Positions 41,804 through 51,553 are shown, numbered from the stretch's first letter. The stretch: DNA of 64,000 nt from Vreelandella subglaciescola (GCF_900142895.1 NZ_LT670847.1:806001-870000); one strand, 5' to 3'. The notes: generated by a model not told the origin, from the letters alone. Program-made: numbers and translations.

Positions 41804-42960
41804 CGGGGCGGCCGCTCGTCACGGCTGCGTTGCACCCGCTCGATGGCTTCACTGCCCTGACGGGAAAGAGTATCCAGACGGCTGACCTGCTCTGCCAGCC
41901 GCGGCAGCGCCTCGCGACGATAGCGCGAGACGTCGTCGATGGCGGCCATAACGTCGCCAAACGACTGTTCAAGCTTGTGCATGTCGAGCATCGCCGAGCC
42001 GGCGCGGGTCTGAATCTCCGTGCCCTGGCGGCGCAGGGCCTGAGCGGTGCCGGCGATCATATCCGCGGTGGTGGCATTGAGCGCCTCAACCTTGTCCAGC
42101 ACCAGCCGCTGATTGGCCAGCCCCAGCGCTACGGTCACGGCCACGCTCAGTGCAGAAACGGTGACGTTGATGGCTCTATCCACGCCACGGATCAATTCCC
42201 GATTGTTGCGAATGAGCACTTCCAGCGCCAGCACGCCCTGCTGACTGACGGCCAGCTGCTGCTGGAGATCGACAATGCGCTGGCGCAGCGGAAACAGCAG
42301 CTCCTCCTCGATAAAACGGCGCTCGGCATCGTCTTGCGGCAGTGCTTCGGCTTTAAGCACCAAACGTTGATCAATCAGCTGGCCCAGCTCGATCTGCTCC
42401 TGCAGCTTTTCCGCCGCCTCTTCCAGCGCCTGCTGATCATCCGCCAGGGTCAGGTTATCGCGCCCCAGCCGATCCTTGCCCGCTTCAAGCTCATGAATGA
42501 TCGCATCCAGCGCCTGCTGGGCACTTTCATACTTCTGAAAATAGCGCTCCAGACCGGTGCTCATGCCGGGAATGAGCGTCAGGATTCGATCGATACCCCG
42601 CCGAGCCAGATGGTGGCGCTGCGGATCGAGTTCATGCATGCGCTGGCGCAGCCCGGTTAGCGCCTGAGCCACCGGCCCGCCTTCGTCTCCCTGCTCGGCC
42701 AGCGTACGCATCGGGGTCTTGAGCAGTTCGCTCTGGTAGGCGGCCTGACGCTGGATCTCACGGCCCAGTTCGTCCACGTGGCGGCGCTGGGTCTGGCGCT
42801 CATTGCCCTGTGTCAACAACGCCGCCACGAAACGCTCGGCCTGATCCGGCAGGCTCGCCGTTCCCTCTGAGGAGGAAGACTTACGCTCCAGATCGGCGGC
42901 AACTTCCTCCGTCGACGGCAGGTATAGCGCTGGGTTGTGGGGATCTTGCGGGGTTGGCAT
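41800..42960 (-). CDS. TelA/KlaA-like toxic anion resistance family protein
   Basis: A 386-residue, largely helical protein of the TelA family. Characteristic stretches are DRILTLIPGMSTGLERYFQKYESAQQALDAII, DNLTLADDQQALEEAAEKLQEQIELG and VLIRNNRELIRGVDRAINVTVSALSVAV. Long coiled-coil segments are evident. Members are linked to tellurite, nisin or cell-wall stress, with unknown mechanism. The start at 42960 (MPTPQDPHNP) has AAGGA about 12 bases upstream. It lies between an XpaC-like gene and an extensin-like gene, as a probable three-gene operon. Confidence 0.85.
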   Translation of the reverse strand: MPTPQDPHNPALYLPSTEEVAADLERKSSSSEGTASLPDQAERFVAALLTQGNERQTQRRHVDELGREIQRQAAYQSELLKTPMRTLAEQGDEGGPVAQALTGLRQRMHELDPQRHHLARRGIDRILTLIPGMSTGLERYFQKYESAQQALDAIIHELEAGKDRLGRDNLTLADDQQALEEAAEKLQEQIELGQLIDQRLVLKAEALPQDDAERRFIEEELLFPLRQRIVDLQQQLAVSQQGVLALEVLIRNNRELIRGVDRAINVTVSALSVAVTVALGLANQRLVLDKVEALNATTADMIAGTAQALRRQGTEIQTRAGSAMLDMHKLEQSFGDVMAAIDDVSRYRREALPRLAEQVSRLDTLSRQGSEAIERVQRSRDERPPR

Positions 42961-43020
42961 AAGTCGAAGCGTCCTTCTGGAAGGGGATAAAAGCTCAAGG
43001 GCCGTTCTCAAGGCTCGTTC

Positions 43021-43962
43021 TTAAAGGCTACGGCTATAACGTTCCGCCCGGGCCACGAAGCGCTGCAGATCCCCCAGCGCTTGATCAGCGCTGACGGACG
43101 CCTGAGGACGGCGAGTATCCACTCGGGCCATTGCCACCGCCGCGTTATCCAGCGCGGTCAATGCAGTTTCGTTGCGGCCACTGAGTTCACGCAAATGTCG
43201 GTGGGTGTCCTCCACCAGCGCCAGGCGGCGTTCCAGAGCCAGGCGCTCCGCGGGGGATAATCGATCGCCTTCACGCGCCAGTCGCTGGCGCACAAGATTC
43301 CCGTCCACTCCCGCCACGCCGCTCGCCTGAGAGGCCATCGTGGTCAGATTATCCACCGCCACAAAACACACCTCCGCCACCAGCGAGCGGGCGCGCTCAA
43401 AGGCAAGCTCGCCCACCTCGAAACGCTCCAGCAATACCGCAATCGCCTTGCGATAGCGACTATAAAGGCGATCTGCCTGTTGGGCGAGAGCCGGCTGCTT
43501 GACCGCTAACAGACGCTTTTTGGCATCACACAGCGCTAGAATCACAGCGTCCGCATTGGCCGGAGGATGATCCGGATCGAGGATTTCCTCCCCGGCTTCG
43601 CGGGCGTCATGCGCCTGCTTCGCCTGACGCTGAGCCACGTCACGCTCGTGCTGAGCGTCGAGGCGTCGCTGCTGGCGGTTTCCCCACCAGCCGCGCAAGC
43701 GGCGTTCCAGAGGAAGCGCCACGGCAACCGCCACGAGACCCGCCAGCCAACCGCCCAGGGACGGCCCGAAGCCGCCCCACAGTGAGGTCAGCCACAACAG
43801 CCCCGCCAGAAAAGGCACGGCAAACCAGTAACGGATAACGACCTGCCAACGCGAAGGCCGCAGCGTGCCCAACGCACGGCGCGGGCTAACCAGACCGACC
43901 AAAAACCAGGGCAGGCAGGAAAGAAACAGCCCGTAGGAGAAACCTTGAAGAAATTCCAGCAT
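43021..43962 (-). CDS. membrane-anchored coiled-coil protein, partner of TelA (XpaC-like position)
   Basis: A 313-residue protein with hydrophobic segments at about 1-25 and 45-85, then a long charged helical region rich in Arg, Ala and Glu. Conserved-looking text is RLYSRYRKAIAVLLERFEVGELAFERA. Genes in this position before telA in other bacteria are called XpaC-like, or misnamed cobyrinic acid diamide synthase. I see no catalytic motif. It probably forms a membrane complex with the TelA-like protein. The 105 bases upstream show nothing clear. Confidence 0.7.
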   Translation of the reverse strand: MLEFLQGFSYGLFLSCLPWFLVGLVSPRRALGTLRPSRWQVVIRYWFAVPFLAGLLWLTSLWGGFGPSLGGWLAGLVAVAVALPLERRLRGWWGNRQQRRLDAQHERDVAQRQAKQAHDAREAGEEILDPDHPPANADAVILALCDAKKRLLAVKQPALAQQADRLYSRYRKAIAVLLERFEVGELAFERARSLVAEVCFVAVDNLTTMASQASGVAGVDGNLVRQRLAREGDRLSPAERLALERRLALVEDTHRHLRELSGRNETALTALDNAAVAMARVDTRRPQASVSADQALGDLQRFVARAERYSRSL

Positions 43963-44068
43963 GCGGCGTTACGTCCGATAGACAGACAAATATTGAGTGT
44001 AAAGCAAGGACGTCAGGCAAGGAAAAAAGACGGTGGCACTCTCTGCATGACACAGCGTCTTCAAAGGG

Positions 44069-44677
44069 TCAAACCAAGGACGACACAGCGGCCGGTGAGG
44101 CCATCTCCCCCAGCATGGCGGCAGCTTCTTCCAGCAGCGCCAACGCCCGCGTTACCGGCACACGCCCCGCCGGACCTGACACGGACAGCCAACGCACAGG
44201 CTGGCTGCCTAGCAGGACGACCGCCAACATTTCACCGCCGGGAATTACCGGACGCGGATCATCTGCGTTGGCGCATGCCCAGCGCATTCCCGGATGTAGG
44301 TCATGCCGCAGTGCCTGAGACGGCAACGCCACCAAGCGGCATTCAACGCCTTCCGACGTACGCTCGAGCAACGCAGCGGTTTCCTCAAGCTGCGCGGCGA
44401 CCCGCTGCAAGCGAGGCTCTATCCGTACCAGAACGTCCTGGTCATCAGGTCGGCGACGTGCCAGCCGGCCGGGCGTGTCACCCAGCTGCCAGGTGCCGTC
44501 CCCCGTGCGGCGTACGTAGCCAAAGCGAGCCAGTGAGCCCAGCAAGCGTAACAGCGTGCTTTTGTAAAAGCCGGTACGCCGCGCAAGCGTTGCCAAACTA
44601 AATTTTTCCTCAGCGTCGTCAAATACCTCCAGCACCGTCAGAGCGCGCTCGACGGCTGCCACCCTATCGTTGGCCAT
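44069..44677 (-). CDS. IclR-family transcriptional regulator
   Basis: A 202-residue regulator. The N-terminal winged helix reads AVERALTVLEVFDDAEEKFSLATLARRTGFYKSTLLRLLGSLARFGYV, typical of IclR. The effector domain is shorter than the usual ~170 residues but retains RLVALPSQALRHDLHPGMRW. The start at 44677 has a near-perfect AGGAGGTGA upstream. It is divergent from the tctCBA operon and faces two tandem operator-like repeats, so it probably controls that uptake system. Confidence 0.88.
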   Translation of the reverse strand: MANDRVAAVERALTVLEVFDDAEEKFSLATLARRTGFYKSTLLRLLGSLARFGYVRRTGDGTWQLGDTPGRLARRRPDDQDVLVRIEPRLQRVAAQLEETAALLERTSEGVECRLVALPSQALRHDLHPGMRWACANADDPRPVIPGGEMLAVVLLGSQPVRWLSVSGPAGRVPVTRALALLEEAAAMLGEMASPAAVSSLV

Positions 44678-44769
44678 GGAACTCACCTCCTCAACCAAAA
44701 ACAGCTACCCTAAACTTTGGTCGCAATCCCACCGAACAGCATTGACCGAGCATATCAAGCTACCTAGCT

Positions 44770-44806
44770 TTCTACTCTGAAGAACGCAAATTCTACTTTA
44801 CAGAAC
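44770..44806. promoter_or_regulatory. tandem IclR-type operators
   Basis: TTCTACTCTGAAGAAC (44770-44785) and TTCTACTTTACAGAAC (44791-44806) are two related sites with TTCT...AGAA ends, repeated at a 21-bp distance, two DNA turns. They lie in the divergent gap between the IclR gene and tctC. IclR proteins often bind such paired sites. Confidence 0.6.
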
Positions 44807-44901
44807 TTTAAGATAAGCCGCCCTCCGTCACAACCACGTTGAAACGCCAACAGCACGCTGAAAAAACCAACAACACCATGAATCATCGTGAGGACATCGC
44901 C

Positions 44902-45903
44902 ATGTTCAACAAAACAACAGCCAGCAAAACACCGTTAACCCTTATCGCGACTGCCATGCTGGCGCTGGGCAGCAGCAGCCTGTTTGCCTTTGAGCCTGAA
45001 GGCAAAGTGGAGTGCATTGCTCCCGCCGACCCGGGTGGCGGCTGGGACTTTACCTGCCGTAGCGTTGGCAACGTCATGGAAACGCTTGACCTGGTACCGC
45101 GCAGCGTACAAACCATCAATATGGCCGGCGCAGGCGGCGGGGTTGCCTACGCACATACCGTCAGCAAGCGCGAAGGCGATGAGCAAGTGCTGGTTGCCGC
45201 CTCAACGGCCACCACGACGCGGCTGGCTCAGGGGCAGTTTCCAGGCCTGGATGCCGGCATGGTTAACTGGATTGGCGCGCTGGGTGCCGATTACGGCGTG
45301 ATTGCGGTGGCCTCAGGTTCCGAGTACGACGACTTGCCCGAGCTAATGGCAGCTTTAAAGGAAAACCCGCGCAACGTGAAGTTTGCCGGTGGCAGCGCCA
45401 AAGGCGGCTGGGATCACCTCAAGGTGTTGATTGCCGCCAAAGCGGCTGACGTAGAAAACCTGCCGCGTATTCCCTACCTCTCCTATAACAACGGCGGCGA
45501 GGCCATGACTCAGGTTGTCGGCGGCCACGTTGACGCCTTTACCGGCGATATTTCTGAAGCCCAGGGCTTTATGGAATCCGGTGACTTACGCGTACTTGCG
45601 GTACTTTCGGAAGAGCGCCTGCCCGGCGAGTTCAGCGACATTCCCACCGCACGTGAGCAGGGCATTGATGCGATTGGCCCCAACTGGCGCGGTTTTTATA
45701 TGCCGGCCGACATCTCTGACGATGCCAAGGCTTATTGGGTCGACGCCATGGATACGATCTACGCAAGCGAAGAATGGCAACAGGTAATGACCCGCAACGG
45801 CCTGATGCCGTTTCACATGAGTGCCGGCGAATTTGAAACCTTCGTCCTCAATCAAATCGATGAGATCGAGCAGCTGTCCAAAGATATCGGACTGATCCAG
45901 TAA
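44902..45903 (+). CDS. tctC: TTT-family substrate-binding protein (TctC-like)
   Basis: A periplasmic binding protein (333 residues) of the tripartite tricarboxylate transporter family. A signal peptide is visible (TPLTLIATAMLALGSSSLFAF). The mature part shows IAPADPGGGWDFTCRSVG, INMAGAGGGVAYAH, VKFAGGSAKGGWDHLKVLIAAKA and GGHVDAFTGDISEA. The start at 44902 has GAGG eight bases upstream. The substrate may be a di- or tricarboxylate but cannot be read from the sequence. Confidence 0.9.
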   Translation: MFNKTTASKTPLTLIATAMLALGSSSLFAFEPEGKVECIAPADPGGGWDFTCRSVGNVMETLDLVPRSVQTINMAGAGGGVAYAHTVSKREGDEQVLVAASTATTTRLAQGQFPGLDAGMVNWIGALGADYGVIAVASGSEYDDLPELMAALKENPRNVKFAGGSAKGGWDHLKVLIAAKAADVENLPRIPYLSYNNGGEAMTQVVGGHVDAFTGDISEAQGFMESGDLRVLAVLSEERLPGEFSDIPTAREQGIDAIGPNWRGFYMPADISDDAKAYWVDAMDTIYASEEWQQVMTRNGLMPFHMSAGEFETFVLNQIDEIEQLSKDIGLIQ

Positions 45904-46355
45904 TGCGTTTGAATGACCGCATCCTCGGTATTTTGCTGATTGTCCTGGCCGTGGCTTACGGCTGGGGCGCCACGCAGCTCCCCGCTCCCTTTGGCGGTTC
46001 AGGCGCGGTAGGTCCCGAAACGTTCCCGCTGCTGTTGGCGGGGCTTCTGGGGTTATCCAGCCTTTATCTGGTGGTGCGCCCCGACCCGGATAACGCTTGG
46101 CCACTGAACCGTACCGGCGTTGAACTAATTATTGCCGTCGTCGTGTTAGTGCTTTATGCCATGCTACTGGCACCGCTCGGATTCATCATCAGTACAACGC
46201 TTGCCGTCGGCACGCTTTGCTGGCGCATGGGGTCAACGCCCGTACGCGCCTATCTGACCGGCCTTATTTCCGGCGTCGTAGTATTTCTGCTGTTCAACTT
46301 TGCGCTGGATCTGGCATTACCGCTGGGTCTGTTGGGCTTCTGGGAGATGGGCTAA
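45903..46355 (+). CDS. tctB: TTT small membrane subunit (TctB-like)
   Basis: A 150-residue four-helix protein (ILGILLIVLAVAYGWGATQL, AVGPETFPLLLAGLLGLSSLYL, LIIAVVVLVLYAMLLAPLGF, GLISGVVVFLLFNFAL) that fits TctB. Its ATG overlaps the tctC stop (TAATG), and its stop overlaps the tctA start in the same way. It works with TctA in the membrane. Confidence 0.9.
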   Translation: MRLNDRILGILLIVLAVAYGWGATQLPAPFGGSGAVGPETFPLLLAGLLGLSSLYLVVRPDPDNAWPLNRTGVELIIAVVVLVLYAMLLAPLGFIISTTLAVGTLCWRMGSTPVRAYLTGLISGVVVFLLFNFALDLALPLGLLGFWEMG

Positions 46356-47859
46356 TGGAGACCCTCGGCTTTCTAATCGACGGCTTTGGCGTGGCACTCG
46401 CGCCACACAACCTGATGTTTGCCCTGCTGGGTGCCATTTTGGGCACGCTGATCGGCGCCCTGCCCGGGCTGGGGCCAGCCAACGGCGTGGCCATTTTGAT
46501 TCCACTGGCTTTTTCGCTGGGGCTGCAGCCCGAAACAGCGCTTATCATGCTGACGTCGGTCTATGCCGGCGCCATGTACGGGGGCGCATTTCGTCCATTC
46601 TGCTGAACATTCCCGGTGACGAGCCGGCGATGATGACATGCCTCGACGGTTACCCCATGGCACAAAAGGGTAAGGCCGCCGAAGCACTGGCGATTTCAGC
46701 AGTAGCCTCGTTCATCGGCAGCCTGGTCGCGACCATTGGCCTGATTTTGCTGGCCCCCTTGCTCGCCAGGTTTGCCCTGACCTTTGGCCCCGCCGAATAT
46801 TTTGCGCTGTTTTTGCTGGCGTTTGCCACGCTTGGCGGCATTACCGGCAAAAACCCCGTCAAAACTATCGTGGCTGCGTGTATTGGTCTGATGATTGCAA
46901 CGGTCGGCATTGATAACACCGGCGTACAGCGCTTCACTTTCGGTGTGCTTGAACTTTACGAAGGCGTCGACTTCATTATTGCCATTGTCGGCCTGTTTGC
47001 CATTTCGGAGTTGCTGTTCTTTATCGAGGCACGCGCCAATGGCGGCACCCCCAAGATGGTCATCAACAAACTCTCGCTGTCCTTTGCTGATATCAAAGCG
47101 ATCATTCCCTCCAGTCTCCGCGGCGGCGTACTCGGATTTATTGCCGGCGTGCTCCCCGGTGCCGGCGCGTCGCTTGGCAGCTTTATTGGCTACACACTGG
47201 AAAAAAAGATAGTGGGTAAAAAGGGCTATTTCGGCGAAGGCGACCCACGCGGCGTGGCCGCTCCCGAAGCCGGAAATAACGGTGCCTCAAGCGGTGCGCT
47301 GGTACCCATGCTCACGCTGGGCGTCCCCGGAAGCGGCACCACGGCCGTACTGCTAGCGCTGCTGATTTCATTAAACATTACGCCCGGCCCACTGATGTTC
47401 ACGCAACACGCCGATGTTGTCTGGGGCGTTATCGCTGCGCTTTTGATCGGCAATTTTTTGCTTTTGCTGCTGAATATTCCGCTGGTAGGGATTTTCGTCA
47501 AACTGCTTTCGGTGCCACCGATGTACTTGCTGCCGGTCGTCACGATGGTCGCATTCGTGGGCATCTATTCCATCAGCAACACCACCTTTGATCTTTACTT
47601 CATGGTCGCCTTTGGCGCTGCCGGCTATGTATTACGCAAACTCGAAATACCGCTGGTACCGGTCATCCTCGGCCTGCTTTTAGGGCCGGAGATGGAAAAG
47701 AACCTGCGTCACGCGCTGGATATTGCCGACGGTGACTGGACGGTTCTATGGAGCAGCGGTCTTGCCATCAGCCTCTGGGCGCTTGCCGGTATTGGGCTTC
47801 TATTGCCGTACATGGTCGGCCCCATACTACGCCGCCGCATGCGTTCTACCGCGCCTTGA
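46355..47859 (+). pseudogene. tctA: TTT large membrane subunit (TctA-like), frameshifted
   Basis: The frame from 46355 starts METLGFLIDGFGVALAPHNL, runs through ALPGLGPANGVAILIPLAFSLGL and YAGAMYGGA, then ends early at TGA 46606. The neighbouring frame continues without a break from RISSILLNIPGDEPAMM to 47859 with all later family motifs (VLPGAGASLGSFIGY, LGVPGSGTTAVLLALL). One added G in the five-G tract at 46580-46584 would give YGGRISSILLNIPGDEP and a normal ~502-residue TctA. It is a true loss, a phase-variable tract or a sequencing error. tctC and tctB are intact. Confidence 0.88.
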
Positions 47860-47992
47860 CCTCATCCTTGTCCAATTCGGACGGGGATTTCCACGCCGGG
47901 ACGGCAACGCCATGAGACTGAGGCTATGCCGGGAAAAGGTAACGGGCGCCAACTGGGTCAGCGCCCGCACATACTTCAACCTGACAACAGGC

Positions 47993-48742
47993 TTACATCT
48001 CCTGGGCCGTAGGGCGCAGGATAATCTCATTGATATCCACGTCTTGCGGCTGCTCAATCGCGTAGACAATCGCGCGAGCAACCGCATCGGCGTCGATTGC
48101 CACCTTGTAAAGCTCTTCCGCTGCTTCGGCGGCAGTGGGATCGGTGATGGTGCTGGTTAGCTCGGTGGCTATCGCTCCCGGCGAGATATTGGTGCTGCGA
48201 ATTTCGTCACCGGCCTCCATACGTAGCCCCTCTGACAGAGCTTTGACGGCGTACTTGGTAGCGCAATAGACCGCACCGCCCGGAAACACTTTGTGCCCGG
48301 CGACTGAGGACAAATTGATCACGTGCCCGCTGTGCTGCTCGCGCATGGTCGGCAGTACTGCCGCAATGCCGTACAAAACGCCCTTGATGTTGACGTCTAT
48401 CATCTGTTCCCACTCGTCTACCTTCAGGGCATCCAGCGGTGCCAGTGGCATAAGGCCAGCGTTGTTGATCAACACATCGATACGGCCGAAGGTTTTCTTG
48501 GCCAATGCCGCCAGGCTTTCTACCTGTTGGCTATCGGTAACATCGGTCACCTGCCACGTGACTTCCGCACCTTTTGCCGTCAGCTCTTCGGTCAGAGACT
48601 TCAGGCGGTCTTCCCTGCGTGCTGCCAGCACCAGTTTGGCGCCACGCTCTGCCAAGCGCCGGGCGGTGGCTTCGCCCAGACCGCTGCTGGCACCGGTGAT
48701 GATGACAATCTTGCTGTTAATCGGATCGTTGACGTTGCTCAT
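47993..48742 (-). CDS. short-chain dehydrogenase/reductase
   Basis: A classical SDR of 249 residues. The cofactor motif is [19 protein letters not shown], the core has NNAG and [13 protein letters not shown], and the catalytic triad is Ser (LSSVAG), Tyr and Lys ([15 protein letters not shown]). Arg residues after the second strand (AARREDR) suggest NADP. The closest known type is YdfG-like. It lies 33 bases after the alkene reductase and is probably co-transcribed with it. The preceding gap 47860-47992 holds one hairpin (about 47943-47967) without a T-run. Confidence 0.88.
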   Translation of the reverse strand: MSNVNDPINSKIVIITGASSGLGEATARRLAERGAKLVLAARREDRLKSLTEELTAKGAEVTWQVTDVTDSQQVESLAALAKKTFGRIDVLINNAGLMPLAPLDALKVDEWEQMIDVNIKGVLYGIAAVLPTMREQHSGHVINLSSVAGHKVFPGGAVYCATKYAVKALSEGLRMEAGDEIRSTNISPGAIATELTSTITDPTAAEAAEELYKVAIDADAVARAIVYAIEQPQDVDINEIILRPTAQEM

Positions 48743-48775
48743 GGTCTTTCTCCTGCATGGATTAAAAAATGCTGA

Positions 48776-49903
48776 TCAAGCGTTGGTTTCAAGCGCTTCG
48801 AGTGTGGGGTAATCGGTATAGCCGTGCTCATCGCCCCCGTAAAAGGTGCTGTCATCCCACTCGTTAAGCGGCGCATTCTGGCAAAAGCGCTCGGGCAGAT
48901 CAGGGTTGGCGATAAACGGCCGACCGAATGTCACCAGGTCGCAGAGGCCCTCGCTGATGCGTGTGCGAGCTTCCTCGGCGGTGTAGGCACCGTTGGCGAT
49001 GTAAGTGCCTTTATACACAGCGCGGATCGCATCGATAATGTCTTCCGGCCGACCGCTGGCGTGATTACCCTGGAAGGAATCCTCAACCACCTCGAGATAA
49101 GCGATGCCCAGGTCGTTCAGGTGTTTGGCAAAGGCGGTGAAGGTTTCGGTCGGGTTGTCGTCGTACATGCCGTTGAAGCTTCCGGTTGGGCCAACACGCA
49201 CGCCCACCTTGTCCTTGCCCCACACATCAATGACGGCCTGGATCACCATCAGCGGCAGGCGCAGGCGATTCTCCAGCGAGCCACCAAACTCGTCGGTGCG
49301 GTGGTTGCTGCCGCTCTTGATGAACTGGTCCAGCAGATAGCCATTGGCGGCGTGAACCTCAACGCCATCAAACCCGGCTTCCTGCGCGTTCAGTGCGCCC
49401 TGGCGATACTGCTCAACAATACCGGCCATTTCGGCGGATTCCAGTGCCCGGGGCTCAGGGACATCTACCATGCCGGAATCGGCACTGATGAAGGTCTTGG
49501 CACCTTCCGGCTTGATCGCGGAGGGGGCGACTGGCAGGTTGCCGTTCGGCTGCAGTTCCGGATGGGAAATGCGCCCCACATGCCATAGCTGCATGTGGAT
49601 GCGGCCACCCGCCGTGTGGACAGCGCCGGTCACTTTCTTCCAGCCGTTAACCTGCTCCTGAGAGTGGATGCCCGGTGTAAAGGCATAGCCTTTGCCTTGG
49701 GGGGAAATCTGCGTTGCTTCACTGAGGATCAGTCCGGCACTGGCCCGCTGCTGATAGTAGTGCACGTTCATGTCGTTCGGGATATCGCCCGGTTGGCTTG
49801 AGCGCGAACGGGTCAGAGGAGACATCAGGACCCGGTTAGGCAGCGTAAGGTCGCCCATCGTGAAGGGCTGAAATAACGGATCATTATGCTGTTGGTTGCT
49901 CAT
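48776..49903 (-). CDS. nemA: alkene reductase, old yellow enzyme family (NemA-like)
   Basis: An FMN-dependent ene-reductase of 375 residues acting on electrophilic alkenes such as N-ethylmaleimide. Motifs are MSPLTRSRSSQPGD at the N-terminus, LWHVGRISHPELQPNG, FDGVEVHAANGYLLDQFIKSGSNHRTDEFGGS (read in parts) and TFGRPFIANPDLPER at the FMN phosphate site. An operator-like repeat lies 37 bases upstream, matching that before the TetR gene. Confidence 0.9.
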   Translation of the reverse strand: MSNQQHNDPLFQPFTMGDLTLPNRVLMSPLTRSRSSQPGDIPNDMNVHYYQQRASAGLILSEATQISPQGKGYAFTPGIHSQEQVNGWKKVTGAVHTAGGRIHMQLWHVGRISHPELQPNGNLPVAPSAIKPEGAKTFISADSGMVDVPEPRALESAEMAGIVEQYRQGALNAQEAGFDGVEVHAANGYLLDQFIKSGSNHRTDEFGGSLENRLRLPLMVIQAVIDVWGKDKVGVRVGPTGSFNGMYDDNPTETFTAFAKHLNDLGIAYLEVVEDSFQGNHASGRPEDIIDAIRAVYKGTYIANGAYTAEEARTRISEGLCDLVTFGRPFIANPDLPERFCQNAPLNEWDDSTFYGGDEHGYTDYPTLEALETNA

Positions 49904-49939
49904 AAAACATGACTCTTCGCGGATGAGTTAATAGCTAAA

Positions 49940-49951
49940 TAGACCAGTCTA
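49940..49951. promoter_or_regulatory. NemR-like operator before the alkene reductase
   Basis: TAGAC-CA-GTCTA, a perfect inverted repeat with a 2-base spacer. The same TAGACCAGTC begins the repeat at 50573. It lies between the reductase start (49903) and the end of the TetR gene (49974), where the reductase promoter should be. Known NemR sites have a similar TAGACC...GGTCTA form. Confidence 0.65.
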
Positions 49952-49973
49952 CTAGTATCTTGGCGAAAAAATG

Positions 49974-50570
49974 TTAGCCGGTGCCAAGGCACTGCTTGAA
50001 AAATACGCGAACAAACCGCTCCATCGGTTCTGTTGATTTCACCACTTTGGCTCTCAGGATGGCGCCTTCCCAGCCGGAGAGCAGGAAACTGGCAGCATCT
50101 GAAGGATCAATGCTCGCCTCGATGTCGCCGGCCGTTTGTGCCTCGGCAATGCAGCGCTCGAAGCGTTTTTCCCAGGCACAGAACACATTATCCAGCCGAA
50201 TACGGAATATCTCGTTTTGCCCCGCCAACTCTTGACCCAAGTTGCCAATCAGACAACCACGAGCGCAGTTGCAGTTGGCCATGTTATCAAAGCCGATATC
50301 GAAGTAGGCGCGCAGGCGCTCAACGCAGGAAAGATTACTGTCATTGAGAATCTGGTCCAGCTTCGCCTCGTACTCCTCGGCAAAGGTGTCAATGATCGCA
50401 AGGCCGAAGTCATTCTTGCTGCTGAAGTAATGATAAAACGACCCTTTGGGTACGCCGGCAGCAGTGAGAATGCCATTGATACCGGTGGCACCAAAGCCCT
50501 TCATGCCGATGAGGTCAGCGCCTGCCTGAATGATGAGATTGCGTGTGTCGTTCGTCTTCATGCCAATCAT
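49974..50570 (-). CDS. nemR: TetR-family regulator, NemR-like
   Basis: A 198-residue TetR protein (195 if the ATG at 50561 is used). The helix-turn-helix is GINGILTAAGVPKGSFYHYFSSKNDFG. The region NCNCARGCLIGNLGQEL matches the cysteine-bearing helix of NemR/AcuR, where a reactive cysteine senses electrophiles. It probably represses itself and the downstream reductase/SDR pair, since similar repeats lie before both. No ribosome site is apparent, and the operator at 50573 almost touches the first ATG. Confidence 0.85.
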   Translation of the reverse strand: MIGMKTNDTRNLIIQAGADLIGMKGFGATGINGILTAAGVPKGSFYHYFSSKNDFGLAIIDTFAEEYEAKLDQILNDSNLSCVERLRAYFDIGFDNMANCNCARGCLIGNLGQELAGQNEIFRIRLDNVFCAWEKRFERCIAEAQTAGDIEASIDPSDAASFLLSGWEGAILRAKVVKSTEPMERFVRVFFKQCLGTG

Positions 50571-50572
50571 AA

Positions 50573-50587
50573 TAGACCAGTCGTCTA
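50573..50587. promoter_or_regulatory. NemR-like operator before the TetR gene
   Basis: TAGAC-CAGTC-GTCTA inverted repeat immediately upstream of the regulator start, sharing TAGACCAGTC with 49940-49949. It fits autoregulation. Confidence 0.6.
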
Positions 50588-51553
50588 GACTCCGTCAAAT
50601 CAACCACTCTATAGGCTCGCCGAGGCTTGATGACTGGCGCCCGGCTCCACCTCAGCGGCGTGAGACGCTTCAAGATGACAGACGCGATTACGTCCGTTTT
50701 GCTTGGCCGTATAAAGCGCCACATCCGCTCGGGTAAGCGCACCGTCAGGCCGCGCGTCTGTCGCCAGTAGCTGCGCAACGCCCACGCTGGTGGTAACACT
50801 CAGCGCATGCGTGCCTTGCCAGTTCACGCGCATATCTTCTATTGCTTTGCGCACTTTCTCGCCTACGCCAATGGCATCGTCCAGGCAGGTATCTGCCAGC
50901 ACAACGGCAAATTCTTCTCCGCCCAGACGGCCGGACACATCAGTTTCACGCAGCTGCCCGGCCATGGTCTTGCCCAGCTCGGCTAGTACCAAATCCCCGG
51001 CGGCATGCCCGTAGCCGTCGTTGACCCGCTTGAAGTGATCAATATCCAGCATAAGCACGCAGGCCGGGTAATCTTTCTGGCGCTTGATGCGTCCATATTC
51101 CCGATCCATGGTGCTCATGAAGCTGCGTCGATTGGGCAGACCCGTCAGCTCATCGTGAAAGGCCAGCCGCGCCAGACATTCCTCCATGGACTTGCGTTCG
51201 CTGATGTCCTGCTGCATGCCCACCATACGCAACGGGCGGCCGTTGGCATCGCGGCTGATGACGTGGCCGGATTCAAACAGCCATACCCAGTGGCCGTCCC
51301 GGTGCCTGGCACGAAACTCGCACTGATAGCGGGGGCTTGCCCCGTCAAGATGCTGTTTGACCGCCTGCTGTAGCCGGCCGATGTCTTCAGGGTGCGTTCG
51401 CATCAGCCATTGCTCAGCCGTCCGAGGCAGATAGATATCGTCGGGGCTAAAGCCCAGATGCCCCAGATGGCGCGCGCTACCGGTGAAAGTGTCGTCTGAC
51501 AGCAGCCAGTCCCAGACGCCGAGTCGGCCACCTTCCAGCGCGGCTGCCATACG

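Noticed and set aside
46580-46590. Programmed -1 frameshift in tctA
   Set aside because: The CGGGGGC context does not make a good slippery heptamer in the reading frame, and the family is normally a single frame. Mutation or sequencing error is simpler.
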